A stretch of 64,000 bases of DNA from Bifidobacterium callitrichos DSM 23973 (GCF_000741175.1 NZ_JGYS01000011.1:62001-126000), one strand, 5' to 3'. Counted from the first letter of the stretch, positions 24,830-34,166 are shown. Translations and numbers: made by a program. Notes: generated by a model from the sequence alone, not told the origin.

Positions 24830-26017
24830 CTAGAACGGAATAGCGGCATGCATTGACCAAATGCCTTTGGTCCGAACTTCTAGTGTTCCGTTCATCGCGG
24901 TAATGATTTCGCTGTATCTTTTCAGTCCTGAATTCATCCCTTTCATATGCATCCTTTCATTGGGTTCATGTACAGGTTTATCGCTTAATTCAAGTGTTAC
25001 TTGATTGTCTGTGGTTGAGATAAGCAATGTGTATTCATATTGTGGATCTGAGTGTTTTGTAATATTGCCAAATAGTTCATGAATAAAATCGATAAGGAAC
25101 CGTTCGATATGTTCGGGTAATTTGTTTATATTTCCTATGGTGATGATTTCGCCATAGTAACCCATGTCCTCGATTCGGTTTTTTTTGTTCCTCGATCTCT
25201 TCCTCAATATGTTTTTCTTTATTTTTAATATTTTGAGAACTATGTATCTGAGTTGATTTTTGTCTGATAAAATAAATGTGCTGTCTAGAGTTGTTATCGA
25301 TTGACGTGTATGGTGTAATGCGTTCGATGCGAGATCGCGAATTGTCAGTAAATCCTTTGTCTGGCTACTTATTCTATCCGATGTTTTGTCTGTTATTGAG
25401 GTATTATTGTCTTCAAGTCGTTTATTGATGATCATTATTATGTTTGTTAAATCATTTGTCGTATGATCATGTAACTCTCTTGCGATTTACATGTTGTGCT
25501 GTAAGGTTATGTTTTTCTGATGCTCTTTAATGTGTTGTGCATTGATTCTAAAGCCCTGGCCGATTCCTGCGCCTATTACAATAAACGCAATAAAAGTATA
25601 TGCACTTCCTGCTCCCATTATCCCTGTCGGACGTATGATGCCGTCAAGTATCATTATGAGTGCGTATAATACTGCTATTGCATAACCTATTAATGGTTTA
25701 TTGTAAGTGGAAACAGCTATTGCGGATATTCCTAGTACAAGCAACGATAATGGCGCAGGATCGAGAATAGTTTCTCCTAGTGCTGTAATCCAAAGTACTG
25801 CGTATGAAGCAGAAATAGGGTATTTAATATAATATACTATTATTATCGTTGTTGTGATCAATAGAGCTGTAGTGAGTACCAGTTCTTTTGTTGAAGGTTC
25901 CATTGCTTGCAGTAGAATCAGATAATTTATGAATTCTACAATCGCTGGTGTTCCTATAATACATGCTATTAGTGAAAGATAAGGGTGTGCAAATTGTTTT
26001 ACTATCTTCTTAATCAT
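24830..26017 (-). pseudogene. sensor histidine kinase (LuxR-type pair), interrupted by an in-frame TAA just before the H-box
   Basis: The first 176 codons encode about six membrane segments and a short linker ending LQHNM. Then comes TAA (25487-25489). In the same frame the sequence continues I-A-R-E-L-H-D-H, the phospho-acceptor H-box of the NarX/DesK-type kinases, to a GHKL ATPase region (FLIDFIHELFGNITKHSD as N-box) ending at 24830. A second ATG at 25433-25435 could start a 201-residue fragment that lacks the histidine. Without the stop, the kinase is about 395 residues. It lies 12 bases after the response regulator gene. It is AT-rich, unlike the regulator. Readthrough or a recent mutation are both possible. 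Confidence 0.85.
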
Positions 26018-26029
26018 CTATCTAACCCT

Positions 26030-26740
26030 TTACACGATATGCATGGATCGACAGTAGTCCATTGCTTCCAGCCAGGTATCAACTCCGAGCTTGCGTTTGA
26101 TGTTTCTTCGGTGCGATGAGACCGTGTCTGCGGTGATGCCCATGCGCGCGCCGATCTGCTTGCTGCTGAGCGCACCCAGACTGAGGGCGACGATGGAGCG
26201 TTCGATGTCGCTCAGTGGCTTCGTGACGTGGCCGTGGACGTTGACTGTTGGTGACGTTTCTGCTGCGGTCTGTTGTTCATCGGCTATCTTCTCGATGGTG
26301 TCAAGCAGCCCCTGCCCGAAGGTCGCCTTGTCAAGTAGCGTGGCAATGCCGGCGTGTGCCGCGGCCTGTCGGTAGGTGTCGAGATTGTACGAGGTCATGC
26401 CGATGATCACGGTGTGTGGCGATCGACTGAGTATCACCGAGGCGATCTGAGGTCCTGTCACACCGTTCAACGCCATGTCGATAAGCAGTATGTCAGTCTT
26501 ATCCTGCCCATTCCCGGTCATGCGACATTCCTGGATCGCATAGGCGGGGGACGTGGTTGACCAGATCGTCACTCTACGGCGCAACCTACGACTCTGTGAC
26601 TCCAGCATTCGCGTGATGCTGTCCAAAGCGAGCGCATCGTTGTCCAGTATCCCGATGCGAAGCAGCGAGTCTGTAACTGCCGCTGCTGTCGTCGAAGTGG
26701 TGTCTGCTCCCGTGCTTGCGGCTTGGCTGGCGTAACCCAT
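26030..26740 (-). CDS. LuxR/NarL-type response regulator
   Basis: 236 residues. After a Thr/Ala-rich N-terminus, the receiver domain has the acidic pair in IGILDNDALALDS and the phospho-acceptor Asp in DILLIDMALNGVTGPQ. The C-terminal LuxR helix-turn-helix is LSDIERSIVALSLGALSSKQIGARMGITADTVSSHRRNIKRKLGV. It is paired with the interrupted kinase downstream and has its own copy of the TTGCAG-N4-CTGCAA box upstream. It likely controls the secreted-protein genes at 22378 and 23444 as well as itself. GC is normal, so the island boundary falls between it and the kinase. Confidence 0.9.
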   Translation of the reverse strand: MGYASQAASTGADTTSTTAAAVTDSLLRIGILDNDALALDSITRMLESQSRRLRRRVTIWSTTSPAYAIQECRMTGNGQDKTDILLIDMALNGVTGPQIASVILSRSPHTVIIGMTSYNLDTYRQAAAHAGIATLLDKATFGQGLLDTIEKIADEQQTAAETSPTVNVHGHVTKPLSDIERSIVALSLGALSSKQIGARMGITADTVSSHRRNIKRKLGVDTWLEAMDYCRSMHIV

Positions 26741-26746
26741 GATCTG

Positions 26747-26806
26747 AGTATATGCAGTGCGGGGAAAGGGCGAGGAGGGCCCTTGCAGTTTTCTGCAAAG
26801 GCCCTC
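26747..26806 (-). promoter_or_regulatory. response-regulator box 3 within a 32-base palindrome; promoter of the regulator gene
   Basis: TTGCAGTTTTCTGCAA (26783-26798) is perfect, and the arms extend through GAGGGCC/GGCCCTC (26775-26806). TATACT (plus 26747-26752, minus strand -10) is 41 bp from the palindrome centre. It also lies after the alpha-glucosidase gene and could double as its terminator, though no T run is present. Confidence 0.65.
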
Positions 26807-26854
26807 CCGTTGACTGTTAAGACCGCTTAACAGCCTGCCGGCGTCTGTCGCCTG

Positions 26855-28669
26855 TCAGCGCACGAGCCAGGCGGTGGCGTCTTGCGGGAGGCGGTCGTCG
26901 TCGGTGAGCGGGGCGGAGGTGAGGATCACCGCGCCGTCGGGCAGGGCGACCGGCTCGGCGCCGAAGTTGGTCACCGAGGTGAGCGTACGGCCTTCGGTTG
27001 CCGGGCGTGCGTACGCGATGACGTCGTCGTGGTCCTCATCGCCGTTCAGCCAATCGAACGTCGAAGTGTCGCCGGTCGCGGTGAGGAGCTTTGCGCGCAA
27101 TGCCAGCGCGCGGCGATAGAGGTTGAGCATCGACCCCTTGTCGTCGGCTTCGGCGTCGGCTGCGAAGTCCTTGAACCACAACGGCTGCGGCAGGTGCGGC
27201 TCGGCCGCGGGCGTGCCGTCGGCGCGAGTCGCGGGGGAGAAGCCGAACGACGTGCCGGCTGCGAAGTCCGGCGACCACGAGGCCGAGGCGATCGCGGAGG
27301 AATCGTCCTCATCCGCGGACCCATCGCCCGTGTGATCGGCCGCACGATCGCCCGCGACCCACGGCAGCGGCACGCGGCAGCCGTCGCGGCCCTTGTCGGT
27401 GAAGTTGCGGCGCGTGTTGAACGGCGTCGGGTCCTCGAGGCGATCCCACGGGATGTTCGCGACCTCGAACAGGCCCAGCTCCTCGCCCTGATAGATGTAC
27501 ACGGCGCCGGGCAGCGCCAGCTCCATCAGCGCGGCGGCGCGGGCGCGGCGGGTGCCGAGTTCGCGGTCCTCGGTGTACGAGGTGCCGTCGCGCAGCAGCC
27601 AGTCGTGCGCGAGCTGGTGGTAGACGGGGCCCTTCACCTGCGGCAGGCCGTAGCGCGACGGGCTGCGCGGCACGTCGTGGTTGTTCATCACCCATGTGGT
27701 GGTCGAGTCTCCGGTTTCGGCGGCCGCCTCGAGGCCGTGGCGGATCGCGGAACGGAACTCGTCGACGTCCCAGTTCGCCTCGGCGAACTCGAAGTTGAAC
27801 ACCTGACCGAGCTCGTCGGTGTCGGCGTACAGGTGCTGGTGCTCCGGCACCACCCACGCCTCGCCGACCGCGAAGCGCGGCGGATCGTACTCGTCGAACA
27901 CTTCACGCCACTCGCGGTAGATCTCGTGCACCTCGCGGCGGTCCCACAGCGGGCTGGTGAAGTCGTGGCACAGCACCTGCTGCACGGTGTCGGCGGGCAT
28001 GTCCTCGAGGGGTGTGCTCTCGAGGTCCTTGGCCAGGCCGTGCGCCACGTCGATGCGGAATCCGTCGGTGCCGTGGTCGGACCAGAATCGCAGCGTCTTC
28101 TTGAACTCCTCGTGCACGTCCGGGTTCTTCCAGTTGAGGTCCGGCTGCTCCTTGGCGAAGATGTGCAGGTACCACTGGCCGTCGTCGACCTGCTGCCACG
28201 CCGGCCCGCCGAACAGCGACTGCCAGTCGTTCGGCGGCAGCTCGCCGTGCTCCCCGCGGCCCTCGCGGAAGATGTAGCGGTCGCGTGCGGCCGATCCGCG
28301 GCCGGCGGCCAGCGCCTCCTGGAACATGACGTGCTTGTCGGCCGTGTGGTTCGGTACGATGTCGACGATCACCTTGATCCCGGCTCCGTGCGCGGCGGCG
28401 ACCATCCGGTCGAAATCGTCCATCGTGCCGAGGCGCGGATCGACGTTGCGGTAGTCGATCACGTCATAGCCGCCGTCGGCGAGATCCGACGGGTAGAACG
28501 GCGACAGCCAGATCGCGTCCACGCCGAGATCCTTGAGATAGTCCATCTTCTCGGTGACGCCGGCGATGTCGCCAAGGCCGTCGCCGTTCACGTCCTTGAA
28601 GCTGCGCGGGTACACCTGATAGACGACGGCCTGCTTCCACCAGTCGTCGCGTTCGTTGTTCGCGGTCAT
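26855..28669 (-). CDS. GH13 alpha-glucosidase / oligo-1,6-glucosidase
   Basis: 604-residue cytoplasmic glycosidase (no signal). (beta/alpha)8 motifs are DIVPNHTADKH, GFRIDVAHGL (nucleophile Asp), FAVGEAWVV (acid Glu) and VMNNHDVPR (third Asp). The N-terminal WWKQAVVYQVYPRSFKDVNGDGLGDI is typical of GH13 alpha-glucosidases. Length suits the bifidobacterial AglA/AglB type, cleaving maltose, isomalto-oligosaccharides or sucrose-like sugars. A LacI-type operator lies upstream at 28707-28720. The ATG is at 28669. Confidence 0.92.
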   Translation of the reverse strand: MTANNERDDWWKQAVVYQVYPRSFKDVNGDGLGDIAGVTEKMDYLKDLGVDAIWLSPFYPSDLADGGYDVIDYRNVDPRLGTMDDFDRMVAAAHGAGIKVIVDIVPNHTADKHVMFQEALAAGRGSAARDRYIFREGRGEHGELPPNDWQSLFGGPAWQQVDDGQWYLHIFAKEQPDLNWKNPDVHEEFKKTLRFWSDHGTDGFRIDVAHGLAKDLESTPLEDMPADTVQQVLCHDFTSPLWDRREVHEIYREWREVFDEYDPPRFAVGEAWVVPEHQHLYADTDELGQVFNFEFAEANWDVDEFRSAIRHGLEAAAETGDSTTTWVMNNHDVPRSPSRYGLPQVKGPVYHQLAHDWLLRDGTSYTEDRELGTRRARAAALMELALPGAVYIYQGEELGLFEVANIPWDRLEDPTPFNTRRNFTDKGRDGCRVPLPWVAGDRAADHTGDGSADEDDSSAIASASWSPDFAAGTSFGFSPATRADGTPAAEPHLPQPLWFKDFAADAEADDKGSMLNLYRRALALRAKLLTATGDTSTFDWLNGDEDHDDVIAYARPATEGRTLTSVTNFGAEPVALPDGAVILTSAPLTDDDRLPQDATAWLVR

Positions 28670-28706
28670 GCTGTTCCTTTCCCTTTCGTGATGCCAACGC
28701 TATCAT

Positions 28707-28720
28707 TGACAACGTATGCA
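28707..28720. promoter_or_regulatory. LacI-type operator between the alpha-glucosidase and DUF624 genes
   Basis: TGACAACGTATGCA is a half-conserved version of the TTTGCATACGTATGCAAA operator. It lies in the divergent promoter region and could control both genes. Confidence 0.6.
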
Positions 28721-28777
28721 ATATGATGTGACGTCCGCGGCGAAGCGGGCGCGCGAGTGATCGACGGAGGTTCGACG

Positions 28778-29383
28778 ATGCGATTCCTGTCACCCGATTC
28801 CGGACTCATGCGAGGCCTTGGCGACCTCGTCGATGCGATTTGGATCAACATCCTGATGCTGGTCACCAGCCTGCCGCTGGTCACGGTCGGCGCCGCGCTG
28901 TCCGCGGGATTCGACACGGCGCGGCGATCGTTGGCAGGCGAGGGTGGCGGCGTCACCCGCAACTATTTCCGCGCGTTCCGTGCGAACCTTGTCAAGGCGA
29001 CCGCCCTGTGGCTGCCGTTCCTGATCGTCGGCGCGGGAGTCGCCTACTCGTGGATCGCGCTGCGGATCACGCCGCTGCTCGTGCCGAAATTCGGCCTGAC
29101 CGTGCTGTGGGTCATCGGCTTCGAATGGGCGTTCGCGCTGCAGTCGCGATTCGAGAATCCGGTCGGCCGGACCCTCGCCAACGCGTACGTGTTCGGTGTG
29201 ACCCGATTCGGCTACACGCTGGCGATGGTCGCGATCGACGCGGTGTGGATCGCCCTGCTCGTCGCCTGCTGGTTCTACCTGCCGCAGGGGCTGTTCCTGC
29301 TCGTCGTGATGGGGTACGGCACGGCGACGATGCTGCACGTGCCGGTGTTCGAGCGGGCGATGAAGGCGTATCTCTCTAGATGA
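28778..29383 (+). CDS. DUF624 (YesL-like) membrane protein
   Basis: 201 residues with about five membrane segments. The N-terminus (SGLMRGLGDLVDAIWINILMLVTSLPLVTVGAALSAGFDTAR) is the DUF624/YesL signature. Such genes lie beside carbohydrate transporters and GH13 enzymes in bifidobacteria. Function is unknown; a role in sugar transport is only by association. ATG 28778 is preferred over the ATG at 28757. Confidence 0.82.
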   Translation: MRFLSPDSGLMRGLGDLVDAIWINILMLVTSLPLVTVGAALSAGFDTARRSLAGEGGGVTRNYFRAFRANLVKATALWLPFLIVGAGVAYSWIALRITPLLVPKFGLTVLWVIGFEWAFALQSRFENPVGRTLANAYVFGVTRFGYTLAMVAIDAVWIALLVACWFYLPQGLFLLVVMGYGTATMLHVPVFERAMKAYLSR

Positions 29384-29387
29384 ATGA

Positions 29388-29530
29388 CTACCCCTCAGAC
29401 CCGCTTCGCGGGCCAGCTCGTCCCGCAACTGCGGACGCGCTGCGCGCGCAGCTGACTGGCTCGCATGTCGGCTCGCACGTTGCCTACAAACAGCATTGCT
29501 GTTTGTTTTCACGGCAACGTCCTAACAGGG
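29388..29530. repeat. partial interspersed repeat and hairpins between convergent genes
   Basis: 29388-29420 is a half copy of the CTACCCCTCAG...CGGGCCAGCT repeat. It is followed by AAACAGCATTGCTGTTT, a perfect hairpin flanked by CGTTGC/GGCAACG arms. It probably terminates both the DUF624 gene and malQ. Confidence 0.65.
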
Positions 29531-29544
29531 GGAGACGAGATGGG

Positions 29545-31887
29545 CTAGTTGTTCATCACCCGGGCCAGCGAGAGCACGCGCGGGTCGGCGAACACCTCGT
29601 CCGTGTGCACCACCCGCCCCGAGGCATCCTGCAGCGGGATGCGCCAGTTCGGGTACTGGTCCGACGTGCCCGGCTGGTTGACTGTCGCGTGCTGGCCGGT
29701 GCCGTCGACCAACGCCGCCTGACGCAGCACCGAGGGCGTGGCGGTCAGCATCGCGTGCATCGCCTCGACGATCTCCTGCTCATGCCCCGGCACATCCTCG
29801 GCGGCCTCGGCGCTGAGCCGGCCGTCCTCGACCAGGCGATCCAGCATCGCCTGACGTTCCGCGCGCGCCGAGGCGGCGAACACCTCGACCGGTTCGGACA
29901 ACAGATGCAGACGTTCGCGCAGCGCGACATGCTCGAACTCCAGATAGCCCGCGGTCGGCGGCAGATCGTGCGTCGTGACCGACGCCAGCGCCTGACGGCG
30001 GTAATCGGTCGGCGGCTTGTACGGGTCGCCCGCGTTCGGCGAATCGTCGACGCGTGCGAACCACTCCACATCGGTGCCGAGCACGCCGTGATCGGCCAGA
30101 ATCCGGCGTACGTAATCAGGCACCGTGCCCAGATCCTCGCCGATGACCATGCCGTTCGCGCGCGTCGCCTCGATCGCGAGCACGGCCAGCATCGCCTCGT
30201 GATCGTACATGACGTACGCTCCGCCCTTCGCGCCCATGCCGCGCGGAATCCACCACAGACGGAACAGGCCGAGCACATGGTCGATGCGCACCGCGCCGGC
30301 GTGCGCGAAGATCGACTGGACCATCTCGCGGTACACGCGGTATCCGGTGCGCTCGAGATAGCGCGGGTTGAACGGCGGCTGACCCCAGTCCTGACCCTGC
30401 TGGTTGTAGAAGTCCGGCGGGCAGCCGACCGTCACCGAGCCGACCGCGAACCGCTCCGGGTTCCACCACGCGTCCGCTCCGAGTGCATGCACGCCGACCG
30501 CCATGTCGAGCATCAGCCCCAGCGCCATGCCCGCGTCCTTCGCGGCCGACTGCGCGGCGGTGAGCTGCTCGTCGGCGATCCACTGCAGCCAGCGGTTGAA
30601 CTCGAACAGGTCGCGATGCTCCTCGACAAGGGCCGTGACTTCGGGCGATTCGCGGTTCGTGCGGCCGAACCACGAGTTCGGCTCCCACGGCGCGCCCCAC
30701 ACCTCGAAGGCGACGCACCACGTCGCGAACGCGTCGAGATCCGGGCCGGCGTGACGCTTGAACTCCTCGAACGCGCGATCGCGCTCCGGTGTGCGCGGCG
30801 CGTTGAAGATCAGACGCAGCGCCTCGCGCTTCGCGGCCCACGAGACGTTGAGGTCCATCGGATTCGGGTCGTCGTTGCGGTCGGTGACCCGCGCGTGCAG
30901 GGAGTCGACGCGCTCGCGGTCGGCGGGGGTGAGATCGGCGTACTCCGGTACGTCCTGCGGGCGGATGTACGTGACGTTGAGGAACCGGCGCGATTCCGGC
31001 AGGTACGGCGACGGCTCGAGCGGCGGGATCGGCGCGCCCGCGTGCACCGGGTTGATGAGCATGAAGTCGGCGCCGGATTTCGCGGCGGCGTCGGCGGCGA
31101 GGCGCTTCAGGTCGCCGTAATCGCCCACGCCCCACGAGTCGCGCGAGCGGACCGAGTACATCTGCGTCATCCAGCCCCAGCGCTGGCGGGTCCTGACCGC
31201 CTCGGGCAGGGCGATGCGCCTCGGGGCGACGATGAGCGTGGCGTCGGCGGTCTGCTCGGCCATCTCGACGTGCAGGGTGTGATAGCCGATCGGCAGGTCG
31301 GCCGGCAGCGTCAGGATGCGGTCGCCGCTGTTGAAATCGGGCAGGATATCGGCGGGGTCGCTGTGGAGTTCGGTGCCGTCCTCGAGGGTGATGGTGACGG
31401 TCGGCTCCTCGTCGGTGGCGGGGGTGGCGTTGGTGTCTGCGCTGGTGTCGGCGGTTTCTGGACGATGCAGGCGGATGGTGGCGGGGCTGAGCGTGGGGGC
31501 GGGGGCGTCTGGGTCGCCGTCCGAGTCGCCGTCCGGCCCGTCGACCGTGATGACGATGGTCGACGACGGGAGCAAACGTTTGCTGTTTTCCTCCTCGATC
31601 GCCGCCTGTGACCGCGCGATCGCCTCGTCCGACGTGGCGTCGACGCCGAGCGCGCCGAGCACGTTGACGAGTACGTCATCGTCGATCTCGACGTAGGTGC
31701 CGAGCTGGTCGATGTACGAGGTGGCCACCCCGCTCGCCTTCGCGAGGCGGATCAGCGGGCGAGCCAGACGTTCGGCGCTTTCGGTGTGCTGTGTGCCTGC
31801 AGTTCCCTTGTGGTCCGCGGTGTCTGTCGTAGTCTTGGTGTCGACCGGCGACTGGGTCGGCACGTCGGTTGGCGTGTGTTCGCTCAT
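29545..31887 (-). CDS. malQ: 4-alpha-glucanotransferase (amylomaltase)
   Basis: 780-residue GH77 enzyme that transfers alpha-1,4-glucan chains between maltodextrins. It has the long actinobacterial N-terminal region (about 230 residues, with an acidic low-complexity stretch) before the catalytic barrel. Motifs: RDSWGVGDYGDL, SPYLPESRRFLN, VRIDHVLGLFRLWWIPRG (nucleophile Asp), IGEDLGTVPDYV (acid Glu) and TTHDLPPTAGYLE. The start has an AAAGGAG ribosome site. A promoter with an operator-overlapped -35 lies upstream. Confidence 0.95.
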   Translation of the reverse strand: MSEHTPTDVPTQSPVDTKTTTDTADHKGTAGTQHTESAERLARPLIRLAKASGVATSYIDQLGTYVEIDDDVLVNVLGALGVDATSDEAIARSQAAIEEENSKRLLPSSTIVITVDGPDGDSDGDPDAPAPTLSPATIRLHRPETADTSADTNATPATDEEPTVTITLEDGTELHSDPADILPDFNSGDRILTLPADLPIGYHTLHVEMAEQTADATLIVAPRRIALPEAVRTRQRWGWMTQMYSVRSRDSWGVGDYGDLKRLAADAAAKSGADFMLINPVHAGAPIPPLEPSPYLPESRRFLNVTYIRPQDVPEYADLTPADRERVDSLHARVTDRNDDPNPMDLNVSWAAKREALRLIFNAPRTPERDRAFEEFKRHAGPDLDAFATWCVAFEVWGAPWEPNSWFGRTNRESPEVTALVEEHRDLFEFNRWLQWIADEQLTAAQSAAKDAGMALGLMLDMAVGVHALGADAWWNPERFAVGSVTVGCPPDFYNQQGQDWGQPPFNPRYLERTGYRVYREMVQSIFAHAGAVRIDHVLGLFRLWWIPRGMGAKGGAYVMYDHEAMLAVLAIEATRANGMVIGEDLGTVPDYVRRILADHGVLGTDVEWFARVDDSPNAGDPYKPPTDYRRQALASVTTHDLPPTAGYLEFEHVALRERLHLLSEPVEVFAASARAERQAMLDRLVEDGRLSAEAAEDVPGHEQEIVEAMHAMLTATPSVLRQAALVDGTGQHATVNQPGTSDQYPNWRIPLQDASGRVVHTDEVFADPRVLSLARVMNN

Positions 31888-31998
31888 GGGTGTGCTCCTT
31901 TGGGTGCGGCTGTGTGCACGCTGCGTCGCGTGCCGGCCGTCGTGCCGCTACTGCGCGACGCGACGGCATCCGGGTGCGGATTGCTGCTGCTGCATACG

Positions 31999-32027
31999 AC
32001 CATACCGCGTATTGACATCGTTTGCAA
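31999..32027 (-). promoter_or_regulatory. malQ promoter with overlapping LacI-type operator
   Basis: On the minus strand TTGCAA, 17 bases, TATGGT. The operator TGACATCGTTTGCA (32013-32026) covers the -35 and the bases after it. Confidence 0.7.
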
Positions 32028-32079
32028 TACGGTGGGTGTGGCTAAGTCGAGTGTTCAGGGCTGCTTGTTCATACGTATC

Positions 32080-32277
32080 TGCGTTATGAGGGGTACATTT
32101 CCTGCTTTGCAGACCTCTATCTCGCTTACGAGGGGTACCTGGTGTGGGTATAAAAGCCCAAAAATGGCTTGACGGCCACGAGGGCTGGCTATTCTCGGGG
32201 CTTTGTACTTCGGGTAGATACCCCTTGTAAGCGAGATAGATGTCCGCAGGAGTCCCGAAGTACCCCTCATAACGCAG
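32080..32277. repeat. 198-base nested inverted repeat
   Basis: Outer arms are 18 bp and perfect (CTGCGTTATGAGGGGTAC at 32080-32097 with 32260-32277). Inner arms of 22 bp with one mismatch are at 32116-32137 and 32219-32240. The two left arms are themselves direct repeats (GAGGGGTAC 41 bp apart), as are the two right arms (41 bp). The outer arm touches the stop codon of the upstream GH13 gene, so it may end that transcript before malQ. Confidence 0.88.
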
Positions 32278-33966
32278 TTAGCGCAGGATCGCGAGGGATT
32301 GGGGCGGCAGGACCAGCTCGTCCGCCTCGATCGTCGGTTCGCCGACGGCAAGGCTGATGGCGCGGGCGCGGTCAGTGTCGCCGAGATGCAGGCGCAACGT
32401 GTCCCGACCCGGGTTCATCGCCACGATGACCGAGTCGGAGGCGTCTTTCGCCGTGCGGCGATAGGCGAAGAGCCTCCCGTCGCCGGACAGCACCTCGAAA
32501 CCGGCGTCGGAGGCCAGAGCCGGTGTGGCGTGGCGGAACCGCAGTACGGTCTGCATCCAGCGCCACAGCGAATCCGGGTCGGCCATGCGATCCGCAACCG
32601 TCGCCGGCGCGGACGGGCCGCCCTCTACCGGCAGGTACAGATCGGCCGGATCGCCAGCCTCGGAGAACCCGAGGTTCGTCATCCCCGCATCCCACTGCAT
32701 CGGCGTGCGACTGCCGGTGCGCACGTAGCCGCCTTCCTTGGTGGGCAGCGGACGGTAGCGCATCGCGATCTCGTCGCCGTAGTAGACGAACGGGCATCCG
32801 GGCATCGTCAGCAGCATGCCGTAGGCGATCTTGAGCTCATGCTCGGTCAGGCGCTGGCCGACGCGCAGCGTGTCATGGTTCGACGTGATGAGGTCGAAGC
32901 GGCCGCCCGCGCGCTCGCAGTCGCGCAGCTGCGGCTCGTACTGCTCGAGGAAACCGCGGATCGACTCGCCCGAGTCGGCGTTGAAATAGCTGTGGTCGCC
33001 CTCGCGCACGAGCGGCGTATCGGTGTTGCGCAGCAGCATGTTGTACCCGTTCGGATTGCCGTCCCAACGCCAGTCGAGATAGAAGTCCATGTCGAAGCCG
33101 GCCTGCATCGACTCGTTGGGCCGACCCCATTCGGAGACGAACGCGGCTTCGGGGAATTCGGGGCGGATCTTCGAGAACATGTACTGCCAGGTGCGGATCG
33201 TCGCCGGCTTGCCCCAGTCGTCGTGCTTGACGAGACTGTCGGCCATGTCGACGCGGAAACCGTCGGCCCCGCGGGAGAGCCAGAAACGCATCACGTCGAC
33301 CATCGCGTCGCACGTGGCGAGCGCGTCGGGACCGAGCGCGGGCTTCTGCCAGCCCTGCTTCGGGTGTGCGAAGCCGTAGTTCAGCGCCGGCTGGCATTTG
33401 AAGAAGTTGAGGATGTACGTGCCGTCGCGATCGGTCTCGCCGCCGATGAACGGCAGGCCATCGCCGCCGGAGATCCAGCAGTCGGTCCAGATGTAGCGTT
33501 CGGAGACGTGCTCGCCGGCCGCTTCGCCGGCTCCTCTCGCAACGCGATCGGCGGGATCGGGCTGCGCGCTCGCGCGGAACCATGCGTGCTCCTCGCTGGT
33601 GTGGCCGGGCACGAGGTCGAGCAGGACGTGCATGCCGCGTTCGTGCGCGGCGTCGAACAAGGCGATGAGATCGTCGTTCGTGCCGTAGCGCTCCGCGACC
33701 TTCCGGTAGTCGCGCACGTCGTAGCCGGCGTCCTTGAACGGGGAGTCGTAGCAGGGGTTGATCCACAGCGCGTTGCAGCCGAGATCTCTGATGTAGTCGA
33801 GTTTCGCGGTGATGCCGGGGATGTCGCCGATGCCGTCGCCGTTCGAGTCGTTGAATGACTGCGGGTAGATCTCGTAGAAGCATGCGTCCGCGAGCCACGC
33901 TGGGTGGCCGGCTGGGTGGTCGGGGTGATGCTCGTGCTGGTTGGTGATGTCTGCGATGTCGTTCAT
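32278..33966 (-). CDS. GH13 alpha-glucosidase-like / trehalose-synthase-like enzyme
   Basis: 562-residue cytoplasmic GH13 enzyme. Motifs: DLVPGHTSEEH, GFRVDMADSLVKHD (nucleophile Asp), FVSEWGRP (acid Glu) and ITSNHDTLR. The N-terminal CFYEIYPQSFNDSNGDGIGDIPGI fits. It differs from the 26855 enzyme in its second region (LVPGHTSEEH rather than VPNHTADKH), so substrate probably differs; alpha-amylase, glucosidase or trehalose-synthase-like activity are possible. ATG 33964-33966 follows GAGGAGGG. Divergent from the maltodextrin transporter. Confidence 0.85.
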   Translation of the reverse strand: MNDIADITNQHEHHPDHPAGHPAWLADACFYEIYPQSFNDSNGDGIGDIPGITAKLDYIRDLGCNALWINPCYDSPFKDAGYDVRDYRKVAERYGTNDDLIALFDAAHERGMHVLLDLVPGHTSEEHAWFRASAQPDPADRVARGAGEAAGEHVSERYIWTDCWISGGDGLPFIGGETDRDGTYILNFFKCQPALNYGFAHPKQGWQKPALGPDALATCDAMVDVMRFWLSRGADGFRVDMADSLVKHDDWGKPATIRTWQYMFSKIRPEFPEAAFVSEWGRPNESMQAGFDMDFYLDWRWDGNPNGYNMLLRNTDTPLVREGDHSYFNADSGESIRGFLEQYEPQLRDCERAGGRFDLITSNHDTLRVGQRLTEHELKIAYGMLLTMPGCPFVYYGDEIAMRYRPLPTKEGGYVRTGSRTPMQWDAGMTNLGFSEAGDPADLYLPVEGGPSAPATVADRMADPDSLWRWMQTVLRFRHATPALASDAGFEVLSGDGRLFAYRRTAKDASDSVIVAMNPGRDTLRLHLGDTDRARAISLAVGEPTIEADELVLPPQSLAILR

Positions 33967-34032
33967 GGTGCCCTCCTCATTGAACACGCCGGTCGTGTCT
34001 CCAGTGTCTCGCGGTTTCCTGAAACGACTGTC

Positions 34033-34062
34033 AGGATACGCAAGTAATGCGAACCTTGTCAA
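34033..34062 (-). promoter_or_regulatory. promoter of the GH13 gene at 32278
   Basis: On the minus strand TTGACA (plus 34057-34062), 18 bases, TATCCT (plus 34033-34038). About 70 bases upstream of the start codon. Confidence 0.6.
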
Positions 34063-34136
34063 TACGGCATGAAACGCCGCAAAACGTTGAAAAATCAACA
34101 TAAACACACCGACACGCGCGAAAGAAACGCAAGAAG

Positions 34137-34166
34137 TTTGCATACGTATGCAAAATCTCGTACACT
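34137..34166 (+). promoter_or_regulatory. maltodextrin operon promoter with perfect LacI-type operator
   Basis: TTTGCATACGTATGCAAA (34137-34154) is a perfect 18-bp palindrome. TTGCAT (34138-34143), 17 bases, TACACT (34161-34166) form the promoter, so a bound repressor would block the -35. Confidence 0.8.

Noticed and set aside
29380..31611. 743-codon plus-strand open frame
   Set aside because: Antisense shadow of malQ, caused by high GC; Arg/Val/His-rich with no recognisable domain.
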